Below are positions 1-5,769 of a DNA stretch of 11,770 nt, in pieces (the first letter of the stretch is position 1; each line of letters begins with the position of its first letter). Both the position numbers and the translations under genes were made by a program. Location: contig JAFVCR010000094.1 of the NCBI GenBank assembly GCA_017479035.1, positions 1-11,770 of the forward strand. The letters are read 5' to 3'. The notes beneath the pieces were generated by a model that was not told the DNA's origin, searched no databases, and saw only the letters and a list, made by a program, of their open reading frames with translations. This DNA is from Kiritimatiellia bacterium. Lineage in GTDB: Bacteria; Verrucomicrobiota; Kiritimatiellia; RFP12; UBA1067.

Positions 1-192
1 CCCTGGCCTCTTTTTGCCGTCTTGCCGGACGTTTTTTCGCATCAAACCGCTCGAAATTTCAAAAACAGCCTCTTTTTGCCGTTTTTTGGCAAGCACGCCG
101 TTTCTCCGCAAATTGTTGACAATTTCTAGGCCTCTTTCCCCCTTTTTTGCAATAGTATACGGCTCTTTTACATATTCTGCATCACGTGCCAT
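1..192 (-). CDS. possible partial ORF, unknown function, runs off left edge
   Basis: Reading the minus strand from the ATG at 192, there are 64 codons without a stop before the window ends. The product would start MARDAEYVKEPYTIAKK and is strongly basic (many Lys/Arg). I do not recognise it. A weak TTATGC-17-TACATT promoter-like pair lies just upstream, and no Shine-Dalgarno sequence is visible. Against it, the third codon positions are AT-richer than in every other gene here, and a 15-nt sequence repeats within it in two different reading frames, which suggests non-coding DNA. It could also be a recently acquired gene. Its true nature depends on sequence left of the window. Confidence 0.28.
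   Translation of the reverse strand, partial: MARDAEYVKEPYTIAKKGERGLEIVNNLRRNGVLAKKRQKEAVFEISSGLMRKNVRQDGKKRPG
6..137. repeat. short motif recurring with exact 62-bp spacing
   Basis: GCCTCTTTTTGCCGT occurs at 6-20 and again, identically, at 68-82. The shorter core GCCTCTTT returns at 130-137. The start-to-start distance is 62 bp both times. The sequence between copies is only weakly similar (for example AATTTC near the end of the first two units). This may be the degraded end of a tandem repeat extending left of the window. It is too short and too poorly conserved to call a CRISPR array. Confidence 0.35.
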
Positions 193-249
193 CCGCCGCG
201 TCTGCAAATGTAAAAAACGCCGCGATTTGCATAAATTTGATTTCGCGGC

Positions 250-278
250 TTGAAATTGCAAATGGATTTTGGTATAAT
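250..278 (+). promoter_or_regulatory. sigma70-type promoter of tRNA-Thr
   Basis: TTGAAA at 250-255 is followed by a 17-nt spacer and a perfect TATAAT at 273-278. Transcription would start near 285, about 5 nt before the mature tRNA 5' end at 290. Spacing and hexamers match the housekeeping sigma consensus closely. Confidence 0.8.
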
Positions 279-289
279 TCCCCCCGTTC

Positions 290-364
290 GCCGGTATAGC
301 GTAGCGGTAGCGCAGCGGTTTTGTAAACCGCGGGTCGGGGGTTCGAATCCCTCTGCCGGCTCCA
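290..364 (+). tRNA. tRNA-Thr (anticodon UGU)
   Basis: The sequence folds as a complete cloverleaf. The acceptor stem pairs GCCGGTA (290-296) with TGCCGGC (354-360), including one G-T pair. The D arm follows. The anticodon stem GCGGT/ACCGC encloses the loop TTTGTAA, giving anticodon TGT, which reads ACA and other ACN threonine codons. The T arm contains the standard GTTCGAATC. The discriminator base is T361 and the CCA tail is encoded at 362-364. The gene has its own promoter and is probably monocistronic. The minus-strand thiG stops at 391, so transcripts running past thiG would be antisense to this tRNA. Confidence 0.97.
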
Positions 365-368
365 TCCC

Positions 369-390
369 CCTCCCATGCGGAGGCGTTTTT
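369..390 (+). terminator. probable rho-independent terminator of tRNA-Thr
   Basis: A 5-bp stem CCTCC/GGAGG with a 5-nt loop is followed by CG and five T residues. It begins five bases after the tRNA CCA end. The stem is short, so strength is uncertain. On the minus strand there is no T-tract after the hairpin, so it would not stop transcription coming from thiG. Confidence 0.55.
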
Positions 391-1164
391 CTATTTGAAG
401 ATGTCGAACGTGTACATGGGGCTTGTGGCGTTTGCCGTGCGCGTCGCCGCCGGCGGATGCGCCTCGAGTGCAAGTTCCGCTGCACGGATTGCCAGCCGGA
501 ACGCTTCTGCCATTTTCACCGGGTTACCCGCCGCAGCCACCGCCGTATTCGCAAGAACCGCATCCGCACCCAATTCTATCGCCTCTGCCGCGTGGCTTGG
601 TAGGCCGATGCCTGCATCCACCACCACCGGAACGTGGCACTGCTCCACGATTATCTCTATCATGTCGCGCGTGCGTATTCCTCTGTTGGAGCCGATCGGG
701 CTGCCGAGCGGCATCACCGCCGCCGCTCCCGCATCTTCGCAATGCCGCGCCAGCACCGGGTCTGCATTGATGTACGGCAGCACCACCATACCTAGCCGTG
801 CGCACGCCTCCACCGCTTTCAAAGTTTCCACCGGGTCTGGCAGCAGATAGCGCGCGTCGGGATGTATCTCGAGTTTCACCCAATTATATCCTGCCGCTTT
901 GCCAAGTTTGGCGATTCGCACCGCCTCCTCCGCATTCCGCGCGCCCGATGTATTCAGCAGTATCTCGGTTTTGCTGCGGTCGATCGCCTTTAGTATGTCG
1001 TCGTGCGCGGCATCGCCTTCATGGATGCGCGTGAGCGCGGTCGTCACAAGTTCTGTTCCGCTCGCTTCAAGTGCCGCTTTGAGTTCTTCGGACGACGCAA
1101 ACTTGCCCGTCCCAAGAAAAAAGCGGTTTGTGAATTTGCGCCCGCCGATAACAAGTTCCTTCAT
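391..1164 (-). CDS. thiG: thiazole synthase ThiG
   Basis: ThiG makes the thiazole phosphate ring of thiamine in the cytoplasm, from 1-deoxy-xylulose 5-phosphate, the dehydroglycine product of ThiH or ThiO, and sulfur carried on the ThiS thiocarboxylate. The 257-aa product has the usual full length. It begins MKELVIGGRKFTNRFFLGTGK and contains NWVKLE, whose Lys97 matches the Schiff-base lysine of the family. LLPDP and GSPIGSNRGI (phosphate-binding region) follow, then VVDAGIG, and it closes with the typical A-(T/S)-SP tail. The ATG overlaps the thiS stop as ATGA. An AGGAGG ribosome site lies 6 nt upstream, written by the glycine codons at the end of thiS. It is the last gene of the operon and ends with TAG. 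No thiH/thiO, thiF or thiE is visible nearby. Confidence 0.96.
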   Translation of the reverse strand: MKELVIGGRKFTNRFFLGTGKFASSEELKAALEASGTELVTTALTRIHEGDAAHDDILKAIDRSKTEILLNTSGARNAEEAVRIAKLGKAAGYNWVKLEIHPDARYLLPDPVETLKAVEACARLGMVVLPYINADPVLARHCEDAGAAAVMPLGSPIGSNRGIRTRDMIEIIVEQCHVPVVVDAGIGLPSHAAEAIELGADAVLANTAVAAAGNPVKMAEAFRLAIRAAELALEAHPPAATRTANATSPMYTFDIFK

Positions 1165-1364
1165 TTCCCGCCTCCTGCAATCATCTGGAAAACATTTAGT
1201 TCCGCACCTTCTTCCAATGGCATGTCGAGCGCCGTCCCCGGCGAATATGCCTCGCCCTTGTATTCCACAAGCGCGCCTATCGTGCGGATTTCGCGCTCTG
1301 CAAGGAATTCCGCCACGGTCGTTTTATCCGTCTCCACGCTCCTGCCTTGATACGTTATAGTCAT
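1161..1364 (-). CDS. thiS: sulfur carrier protein ThiS (unusual C-terminus)
   Basis: ThiS is a small ubiquitin-fold protein whose C-terminal glycine is adenylated by ThiF and loaded with sulfur, which it gives to ThiG. The 67-aa product (MTITYQGRSVETDKTTVAEF...) has normal size. It sits immediately upstream of thiG with a 4-nt ATGA overlap, and the same kind of overlap joins it to the preceding SDR gene. An AAGGAG ribosome site lies 7-8 nt upstream of the chosen ATG. Odd point: the family normally ends in Gly-Gly, but here the tail is AGGGK, one lysine beyond the glycines. Either a protease trims it, or the carrier is inactive, or the last codon is an error. A longer in-frame upstream extension exists but lacks ThiS character. 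Confidence 0.9.
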   Translation of the reverse strand: MTITYQGRSVETDKTTVAEFLAEREIRTIGALVEYKGEAYSPGTALDMPLEEGAELNVFQMIAGGGK

Positions 1365-2113
1365 GCTGACTCTCCTTTCAGCAAAGGCCGCGCAAACAGC
1401 CCCGCCACGCGCCGCGCCGCACGCTTCGTCATGAAAACGCGCGCAATCGCTTTTACCGCCTTTTCCGGCAGCGGCATCCACACGCCGCCAAGCGTCTTTT
1501 CAAGAAAACGTTTCTTCGTGCTGTTCCGCCCGACTATTGCAACGCAACTTTCGCCGGCCGCCAGCACCTCTTCCAGTTTGGCATGGAAGCGTTCGCGCTC
1601 GCATACTGCAAGCGGCGTTTGCGCACCTCCAAGCACTATGCCGCACTTCCACACCCCCGCGCCGATGCCACCGGAGCGGAAATTCCCCTCTTCGTCTACT
1701 AGCACCCCCGGCCGCACGAACGAAAGCGCAAACGGCGCACTCGCCATTCCAAGCAAATAGCGGTCTTGCGCGATTTTCATCGCACGGTATCCCTCATCGC
1801 CTTTTTCAATGCCGTCGATTTCCGTCCCCTCGTCTATTTCGCCCGCCTCCGGCGGATATACCGCAAGCGACGAAACCTGCACGAAATGCTCCACCCCCGC
1901 GCACACGCACCACTCCACCAGATTGCGCATATCCTCTTCCACCGTACGCACCGGCGCATTGCGGCGCAGCGCGAAATTCACCACTGCATCGAATCTGCCG
2001 TGCGGCAGCACCTCTCCGCACGATGCCTCCACCACATCATGCCCCGTGCTGCGGAGCCTTTCTGCAAACCCTTCCGCCGCAAACGACCTCTTGCCTGTAA
2101 CGAGTATCCTCAC
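1361..2113 (-). CDS. NAD-dependent epimerase/dehydratase-like SDR protein
   Basis: This is a 250-aa extended short-chain dehydrogenase/reductase family protein, expected to be cytoplasmic and to act on a nucleotide-linked or otherwise activated sugar; the substrate is unknown. An N-terminal Rossmann strand is present (MRILVTG), but the glycine loop reads TGKRSFAAEG, where the usual second glycine is replaced by serine. The catalytic signature is intact: VQVSSLAVY at about 78-86, then YRAMK, with Tyr109 and Lys113 as the YxxxK pair. I chose the GTG start at 2113 because it begins exactly at the Rossmann strand and overlaps the preceding serpin-like gene's stop as GTGA, matching the ATGA overlaps downstream. 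The upstream in-frame ATG at 2158 would add 15 residues read from inside the serpin gene. At 250 aa it is shorter than the 348-aa paralogue at the head of the operon, and its substrate-binding half looks reduced. Confidence 0.82.
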   Translation of the reverse strand: MRILVTGKRSFAAEGFAERLRSTGHDVVEASCGEVLPHGRFDAVVNFALRRNAPVRTVEEDMRNLVEWCVCAGVEHFVQVSSLAVYPPEAGEIDEGTEIDGIEKGDEGYRAMKIAQDRYLLGMASAPFALSFVRPGVLVDEEGNFRSGGIGAGVWKCGIVLGGAQTPLAVCERERFHAKLEEVLAAGESCVAIVGRNSTKKRFLEKTLGGVWMPLPEKAVKAIARVFMTKRAARRVAGLFARPLLKGESA

Positions 2114-3309
2114 TTGTACGTCCCGCAAACAGGCATCGTGTTTGAAACGCTGTCCCACACGAAAAACAAAAACGGCCGCTCCAGCGCAATGTCGTCCAAA
2201 CGCGGCTGCTGCTCGCGCTCTTCCTGCTTTTTGCCCGTGGCGTAGTACTGCCGCTTGGCCTGTTCGCGTTTGGCTATTTCATCCAATTGATGCTGCGCGG
2301 CCACGCCCGGCGTCAGCGACACTCCCCTCTCGTTCATCAGTATGGATGTCACCATCCGCGCACCCGTCAGCCTGCGGTTCGCACCCACGCCCGAGAACCC
2401 TCTCTCCGGCACGGCGTATTCGCGCATCGGCGGCAGGATGTTGCGCTTCGTCACGATGTCTATCACGGGGATTTTTATTTTTGCAACGCCGCTCGTCACG
2501 CGATCTCCAAAGCCCAGCCGCACCGATGCTTTGATTTCATCGAGCGTTTTGTAGTCCAGTGCCTTTGCGAGAATGTCGTCCGTCCCCAAGCCTTCGTGCG
2601 GCAGAATCGCCGCGAAATGCAGCCCCACCGCCGCAAGCGGTATTATGTATGCGTCAAACTTGCCGTGCGCGAACCGCAGCACGGGTGCTTCGCCTGTCAA
2701 ATAAGGTATGTTTCTCTCCACGCCGTCTGCGGACGCGAATGCCTCCGGGTGCGAATAGTTGCATGTAAACTGCACTGGCCACGCACCCTCGAACGCGAAT
2801 GCGTTGCAAAGTTCAAGTTCGCTGCCCTGCGGCACGGAACGCATCATATCCTTCGCCCGCCCGTCCGTCACGGAAAGCGTCCACTCGTTCAGCGCGTCCA
2901 CGTCCACCAACACCCCCGCCTCTGCGCCGAATCCGCTGCGCAGCGTATGCAGATAATCGCGGTCGAACACGCGCGGCGCTTCGGACCACAAACTCGGTGC
3001 CATCGCTATAAACGTCTGGTTCGATACCGACAGTTGCGCATACCTTGCAAGTATCCGCGCATACGCCTGGGAGAAATCCGTCAGCAGATTCAACCTCTCC
3101 GCCATCGCAGCGCGCATCTCCACGTTCCCCGCCTCGCCCATCACGCACACCGCCGCGCCAAAACCTATTGGCGAAACCGCACAGGATTTCTTCTCTCCAC
3201 GCGAAAGCCTCTCCCATATCGCCACTTCATATGGCGACACTCTCCACCCCTCAATCGCCATCGCGCCCGCCGCGCACAGAAACGCAAATGCCAATAACGT
3301 TTTCTTCAT
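2110..3309 (-). CDS. exported serpin-like protein with enlarged reactive loop
   Basis: This 399-aa protein starts with a signal peptide (MKKTLLAFAFLCAAGAMA), so it is exported; it lacks a lipobox cysteine. Serpin landmarks appear in order: AVSPIGFGAAVCVMGEAG (about 44-61), a helical VEMRAAMAERL segment, SNQTF near 96, NAFAFEGAW (169-177), and the C-terminal ERPFLFFVWD (377-386) followed by VCGTY. Serpins trap serine or cysteine proteases when their reactive loop is cut. Here the hinge reads MNERGVSLTPGVAA (325-338), less alanine-rich than inhibitory serpins, and the loop before RPF is about 50 residues rather than about 27, with a Lys/Arg/Glu/Gln-rich insertion. It may be a non-inhibitory homologue or target trypsin-like proteases. 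An AGAGGTG ribosome site precedes the ATG; the gene lies 26 nt after the methyltransferase and overlaps the SDR downstream. Confidence 0.75.
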   Translation of the reverse strand: MKKTLLAFAFLCAAGAMAIEGWRVSPYEVAIWERLSRGEKKSCAVSPIGFGAAVCVMGEAGNVEMRAAMAERLNLLTDFSQAYARILARYAQLSVSNQTFIAMAPSLWSEAPRVFDRDYLHTLRSGFGAEAGVLVDVDALNEWTLSVTDGRAKDMMRSVPQGSELELCNAFAFEGAWPVQFTCNYSHPEAFASADGVERNIPYLTGEAPVLRFAHGKFDAYIIPLAAVGLHFAAILPHEGLGTDDILAKALDYKTLDEIKASVRLGFGDRVTSGVAKIKIPVIDIVTKRNILPPMREYAVPERGFSGVGANRRLTGARMVTSILMNERGVSLTPGVAAQHQLDEIAKREQAKRQYYATGKKQEEREQQPRLDDIALERPFLFFVWDSVSNTMPVCGTYK

Positions 3310-3335
3310 GCAGCAACACCTCTTGAAAACAAAAC

Positions 3336-4565
3336 CTACTCAAACCTCTCCAGCATCGGCCGGATACGCGTTGCAAGGCGCTCTTCCAGCCAGGGGACCA
3401 CCTTCCAGAAGTTGCGCAGATCAAGATACTCGCTCACCGTCTGCGCCTGTGCCGGCTTGAGCCCCGCCTCGCACTTCAGCAATATGTTCCGCGCAGTCCT
3501 CTCCGGTGCCACGAATTCCACCACCTGCGTCCTGTAGCCTGCCATGCGCATTATCAGTGCGCGGAACGTGTCGGTTAGAATGTCGCACAGCCGCTCGCGC
3601 AATATCGCCTGGCGCAGCAGCCCTGCGAACACGGCATTCGCGTTCGCACCCGTCAGCGATTTCTGCAATTCGTGCTGGCAGCACGGCGCGGAAAGCACCC
3701 ACTTGGCCTTCCACTCCACCGCTTTTGCCAGAGCCTCGTCCGTTGCCGTATCGCACGCATGGAGGCTCGTCACCATCACATTCTCGCCCGGCCGCTTTTC
3801 AATGTCGAAGTCCGCAATATCCTTCTGCACGAACTCCACGCGATCTTGCCAGTCTAGCCGTTTTGCCATTTCCCGCGCGGCGAGTATTACATCCTCGCGC
3901 CTGTCCACGCCCGTCACGCGCACGTTCTCGAAGCCCATCGCCCCTGTGAGGAACCCGTACATCGCAAGCGTCAGATACGCCTTGCCGCATCCGCAATCCA
4001 CCACCGTCAGCGGCTGGCGCGTGCAATCGCTTCCGCCGGAGACAATGCCGCACACTTCGCCGAGAAACTTGTTTACCTGGTCGTATTTGCCGCGCATCGA
4101 TGCGCGTATTTCGCCGCTGCCGTCGGTAAGCCCCGCCACGCGCAGAAACGCCGCGCTTTCAAAACGATTCAACGGCAGATCCTTCACGCGATCGTGCGTC
4201 TGGGCAGGTGCTTCGCGCTGCATCGGCGCACTGCGCGAAACCAGCACCTTGCCTTTTTTCGTTACGCGCACGTGCAGGTCGCCCGTCGTTGCGATGAGGT
4301 GCAGCTCGCGCGCGCCGCGCTGGTTGATTATCTCCTCCAGCCCGCGCGCCGCGCCGGCAGCATCGAAATTCCTCACCTGTACCTGGCCGCCATCGACCAT
4401 CTCTGCCTGGAATTTGCTCTCCGCGCCTATCGTCACCGGCCGCATCGAAATGCGGAACGTCTTGCCGCCGCGCCGCACGCTTTGCACTATCTTGATGAAA
4501 GTCCCGCCAAACACCGTCCGGCGGATTTCCTCCTGCAATTCCTTTTCCAGCTCGAAGCGTTCCAT
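3336..4565 (-). CDS. SAM-dependent methyltransferase, Methyltransf_32-like
   Basis: The 409-aa product has an N-terminal region of about 170 residues without a recognised motif, then a class I SAM-binding core. VVDCGCGKAYL (188-198) is the glycine-rich loop, TGVDRRED has the Asp that would hold the ribose (221), and VTSLHACDTATDEAL (265-279) and SAPCCQHEL (292-300) follow. The HACDTATD and CCQHE signatures resemble the Methyltransf_32 family (PF13679), related to eukaryotic METTL25/GSTCD proteins; substrates of the bacterial members are largely unknown to me. The family call is from memory of motifs. I chose ATG 4565 because GGAG lies 5 nt upstream; ATG 4577 lacks such a site, and ATG 4631 would overlap the upstream gene by about 50 nt. 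The upstream epimerase stops at 4582, a 16-nt gap, so the two are cotranscribed. It ends in TAG. Confidence 0.82.
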   Translation of the reverse strand: MERFELEKELQEEIRRTVFGGTFIKIVQSVRRGGKTFRISMRPVTIGAESKFQAEMVDGGQVQVRNFDAAGAARGLEEIINQRGARELHLIATTGDLHVRVTKKGKVLVSRSAPMQREAPAQTHDRVKDLPLNRFESAAFLRVAGLTDGSGEIRASMRGKYDQVNKFLGEVCGIVSGGSDCTRQPLTVVDCGCGKAYLTLAMYGFLTGAMGFENVRVTGVDRREDVILAAREMAKRLDWQDRVEFVQKDIADFDIEKRPGENVMVTSLHACDTATDEALAKAVEWKAKWVLSAPCCQHELQKSLTGANANAVFAGLLRQAILRERLCDILTDTFRALIMRMAGYRTQVVEFVAPERTARNILLKCEAGLKPAQAQTVSEYLDLRNFWKVVPWLEERLATRIRPMLERFE

Positions 4566-4581
4566 CCGCACTCCCATGCCA

Positions 4582-5628
4582 TCAGAAAAACCATTTCGCG
4601 CAAGCAAGGAGCCCCTGCTTCCACGGAACACGGTGGCTCACGCCGCTCTTGCCCTTGAACGAATCGAGATTCGCCACGTACCAGTCGTAGTTGCGCACAA
4701 GCGCGTCCTTGTTGGAATACTTCGGCGCGAACCCCAGCAGTTTCTCCGCCTTTTCAATGGAAACGAAACTGTCCGTGGAGGCCGTTTCGTAAACCCACGG
4801 ATACAGCGGCGAGAGATGCAACTTCTCCAGTATGCGCAGGATGAACACAAGCGGCTTCACCGGCATCGCGCGTATTTTATTGCCGTGCCCCGCGCGATCC
4901 AGAACGGCCTGATAGTCTTCGCGCATCGTGGTGAATTCTTTTGCGCCGATGTTGAATTCGGTGTTCACCTTGTCCGCATCAAGCGTAAGCCCGGCCCATA
5001 TGGCCTCGTCAAGATCTGCCACGTCCATTAGCTGATAGCGGTTCTCGCCGCTGCCTATCATAGGAAATCCGTGCCCCGTGTAAGCCCAATCGTAGAATAG
5101 CGCGAACACTCCCAGCCGCTCCGGCCCCACGAAACTCTTTGGCCGTATCACGCACACCGTCTGCCCCTGCGCGCGCGCCTTGCGGCAAACCTCCTCCGCT
5201 TCTATCTTGGCATGCCCGTACGGCCCCACGCCCACTAGTTCGTCCGTCTCGTAGATGGGATGTTTCTTCGGCACGCCATACACCGCCGTGGACGAAATCT
5301 GCACTATTCTCTCCACTCCCAGCCGCTTGGCCGCATCGAGAACGTTGCGTATGCCGTCCACCTCCGTTGTGCGAATGTCCTCCGGCGGATACAGCGGCAG
5401 CGCGGCGGCCGTATTCACCACGCCGTCGCACCCGGTCATGGACTTCACCACGTCGTCCATATTGCGCACGTCTCCCAGCGTAAACTTCAGCCACGGCGCA
5501 TCTTTCTCCGGATAATCGAACGGCGCGATGTCGAGGACGTGTATCTCTTCCACGCCCTTCTCCCGCAAGCACCGTATCAAGTTTATTCCCAAGAATCCGC
5601 TGCCGCCGGTCACAAGTACTTTTTTCAT
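4582..5628 (-). CDS. NAD-dependent epimerase/dehydratase (extended SDR)
   Basis: This is a 348-aa extended SDR of the nucleotide-sugar epimerase/dehydratase type, cytoplasmic and NAD(P)-binding. The Rossmann loop VTGGSGFLG is complete (6-14), GDVRNMDDV (52-60) is the usual acidic segment, and NTAA is present at 72-75. ISSTAVYG (111-118) and YGHAK (Tyr137, Lys141) give the catalytic Ser/Tyr/Lys set. RPKSFVGPERLG and YQLMDVADL match the sugar-epimerase fold, which has normal length. The substrate cannot be assigned; it could serve cell-surface sugar or lipid chemistry. This is the first gene of the minus-strand operon. The ATG has an AGGAG about 10 nt upstream and a promoter 28-56 nt upstream. 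Unlike the three plus-strand genes it therefore has a leader with a ribosome site. Confidence 0.9.
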   Translation of the reverse strand: MKKVLVTGGSGFLGINLIRCLREKGVEEIHVLDIAPFDYPEKDAPWLKFTLGDVRNMDDVVKSMTGCDGVVNTAAALPLYPPEDIRTTEVDGIRNVLDAAKRLGVERIVQISSTAVYGVPKKHPIYETDELVGVGPYGHAKIEAEEVCRKARAQGQTVCVIRPKSFVGPERLGVFALFYDWAYTGHGFPMIGSGENRYQLMDVADLDEAIWAGLTLDADKVNTEFNIGAKEFTTMREDYQAVLDRAGHGNKIRAMPVKPLVFILRILEKLHLSPLYPWVYETASTDSFVSIEKAEKLLGFAPKYSNKDALVRNYDWYVANLDSFKGKSGVSHRVPWKQGLLACAKWFF

Positions 5629-5655
5629 TTCGCCGATGCTCCTGATATCTGCCCA

Positions 5656-5684
5656 ATTCTACCACTAAACGCCCGATCAGGCAA
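5656..5684 (-). promoter_or_regulatory. promoter of the minus-strand six-gene operon
   Basis: On the minus strand TTGCCT (5684-5679) is followed by a 17-nt spacer and TAGAAT (5661-5656). Transcription would start near 5649, leaving a leader of about 20 nt that includes AGGAG before the ATG at 5628. The leader is too short for a TPP riboswitch, so thiS/thiG at the operon end show no thiamine control here. The divergent promoter for the GH35 gene lies 48 bp away. Confidence 0.65.
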
Positions 5685-5731
5685 TTAAAAAATAATCCAT
5701 GTTTTCCGCGCAAAAATCCATACTTTCGCGC

Positions 5732-5760
5732 TTGCCGCGCCACCTGCCATATTGTATAAT
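5732..5760 (+). promoter_or_regulatory. promoter of the GH35 gene, abutting its start
   Basis: TTGCCG at 5732-5737, a 17-nt spacer and a perfect TATAAT at 5755-5760. The ATG is at 5770, nine bases after the -10 box, so the predicted transcription start (about 5767) leaves a leader of only a few bases. The GGAAG at 5761-5765 would lie upstream of the start site and could not act as a ribosome site. Confidence 0.7.
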
Positions 5761-5769
5761 GGAAGTGCT

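Noticed and set aside
14..253. Plus-strand 79-codon ORF
   Set aside because: It overlaps the tRNA promoter, has no ribosome site, and has composition unlike the real genes; equally open on the other strand.
290..364. Integrated element attachment site at the tRNA
   Set aside because: No integrase and no duplicated tRNA 3' end is visible in the window.
182..376. Minus-strand ORF containing SRQRDSNPRP-like sequence
   Set aside because: It is the reverse complement of the tRNA-Thr gene; this phrase is a well-known spurious product of ORFs called antisense to tRNAs.
2287..3297. 336-codon plus-strand ORF
   Set aside because: It is antisense to the serpin-like gene and is low-complexity in Arg/His, typical of a GC-rich shadow frame.
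3544..5031. Long 495-codon plus-strand ORF
   Set aside because: It lies opposite the methyltransferase and epimerase genes, which have clear family motifs, ribosome sites and operon spacing; the shadow ORF has none.
5629..5655. TPP riboswitch controlling the thiS/thiG operon
   Set aside because: The leader is only about 20 nt and lacks the THI-box sequences.
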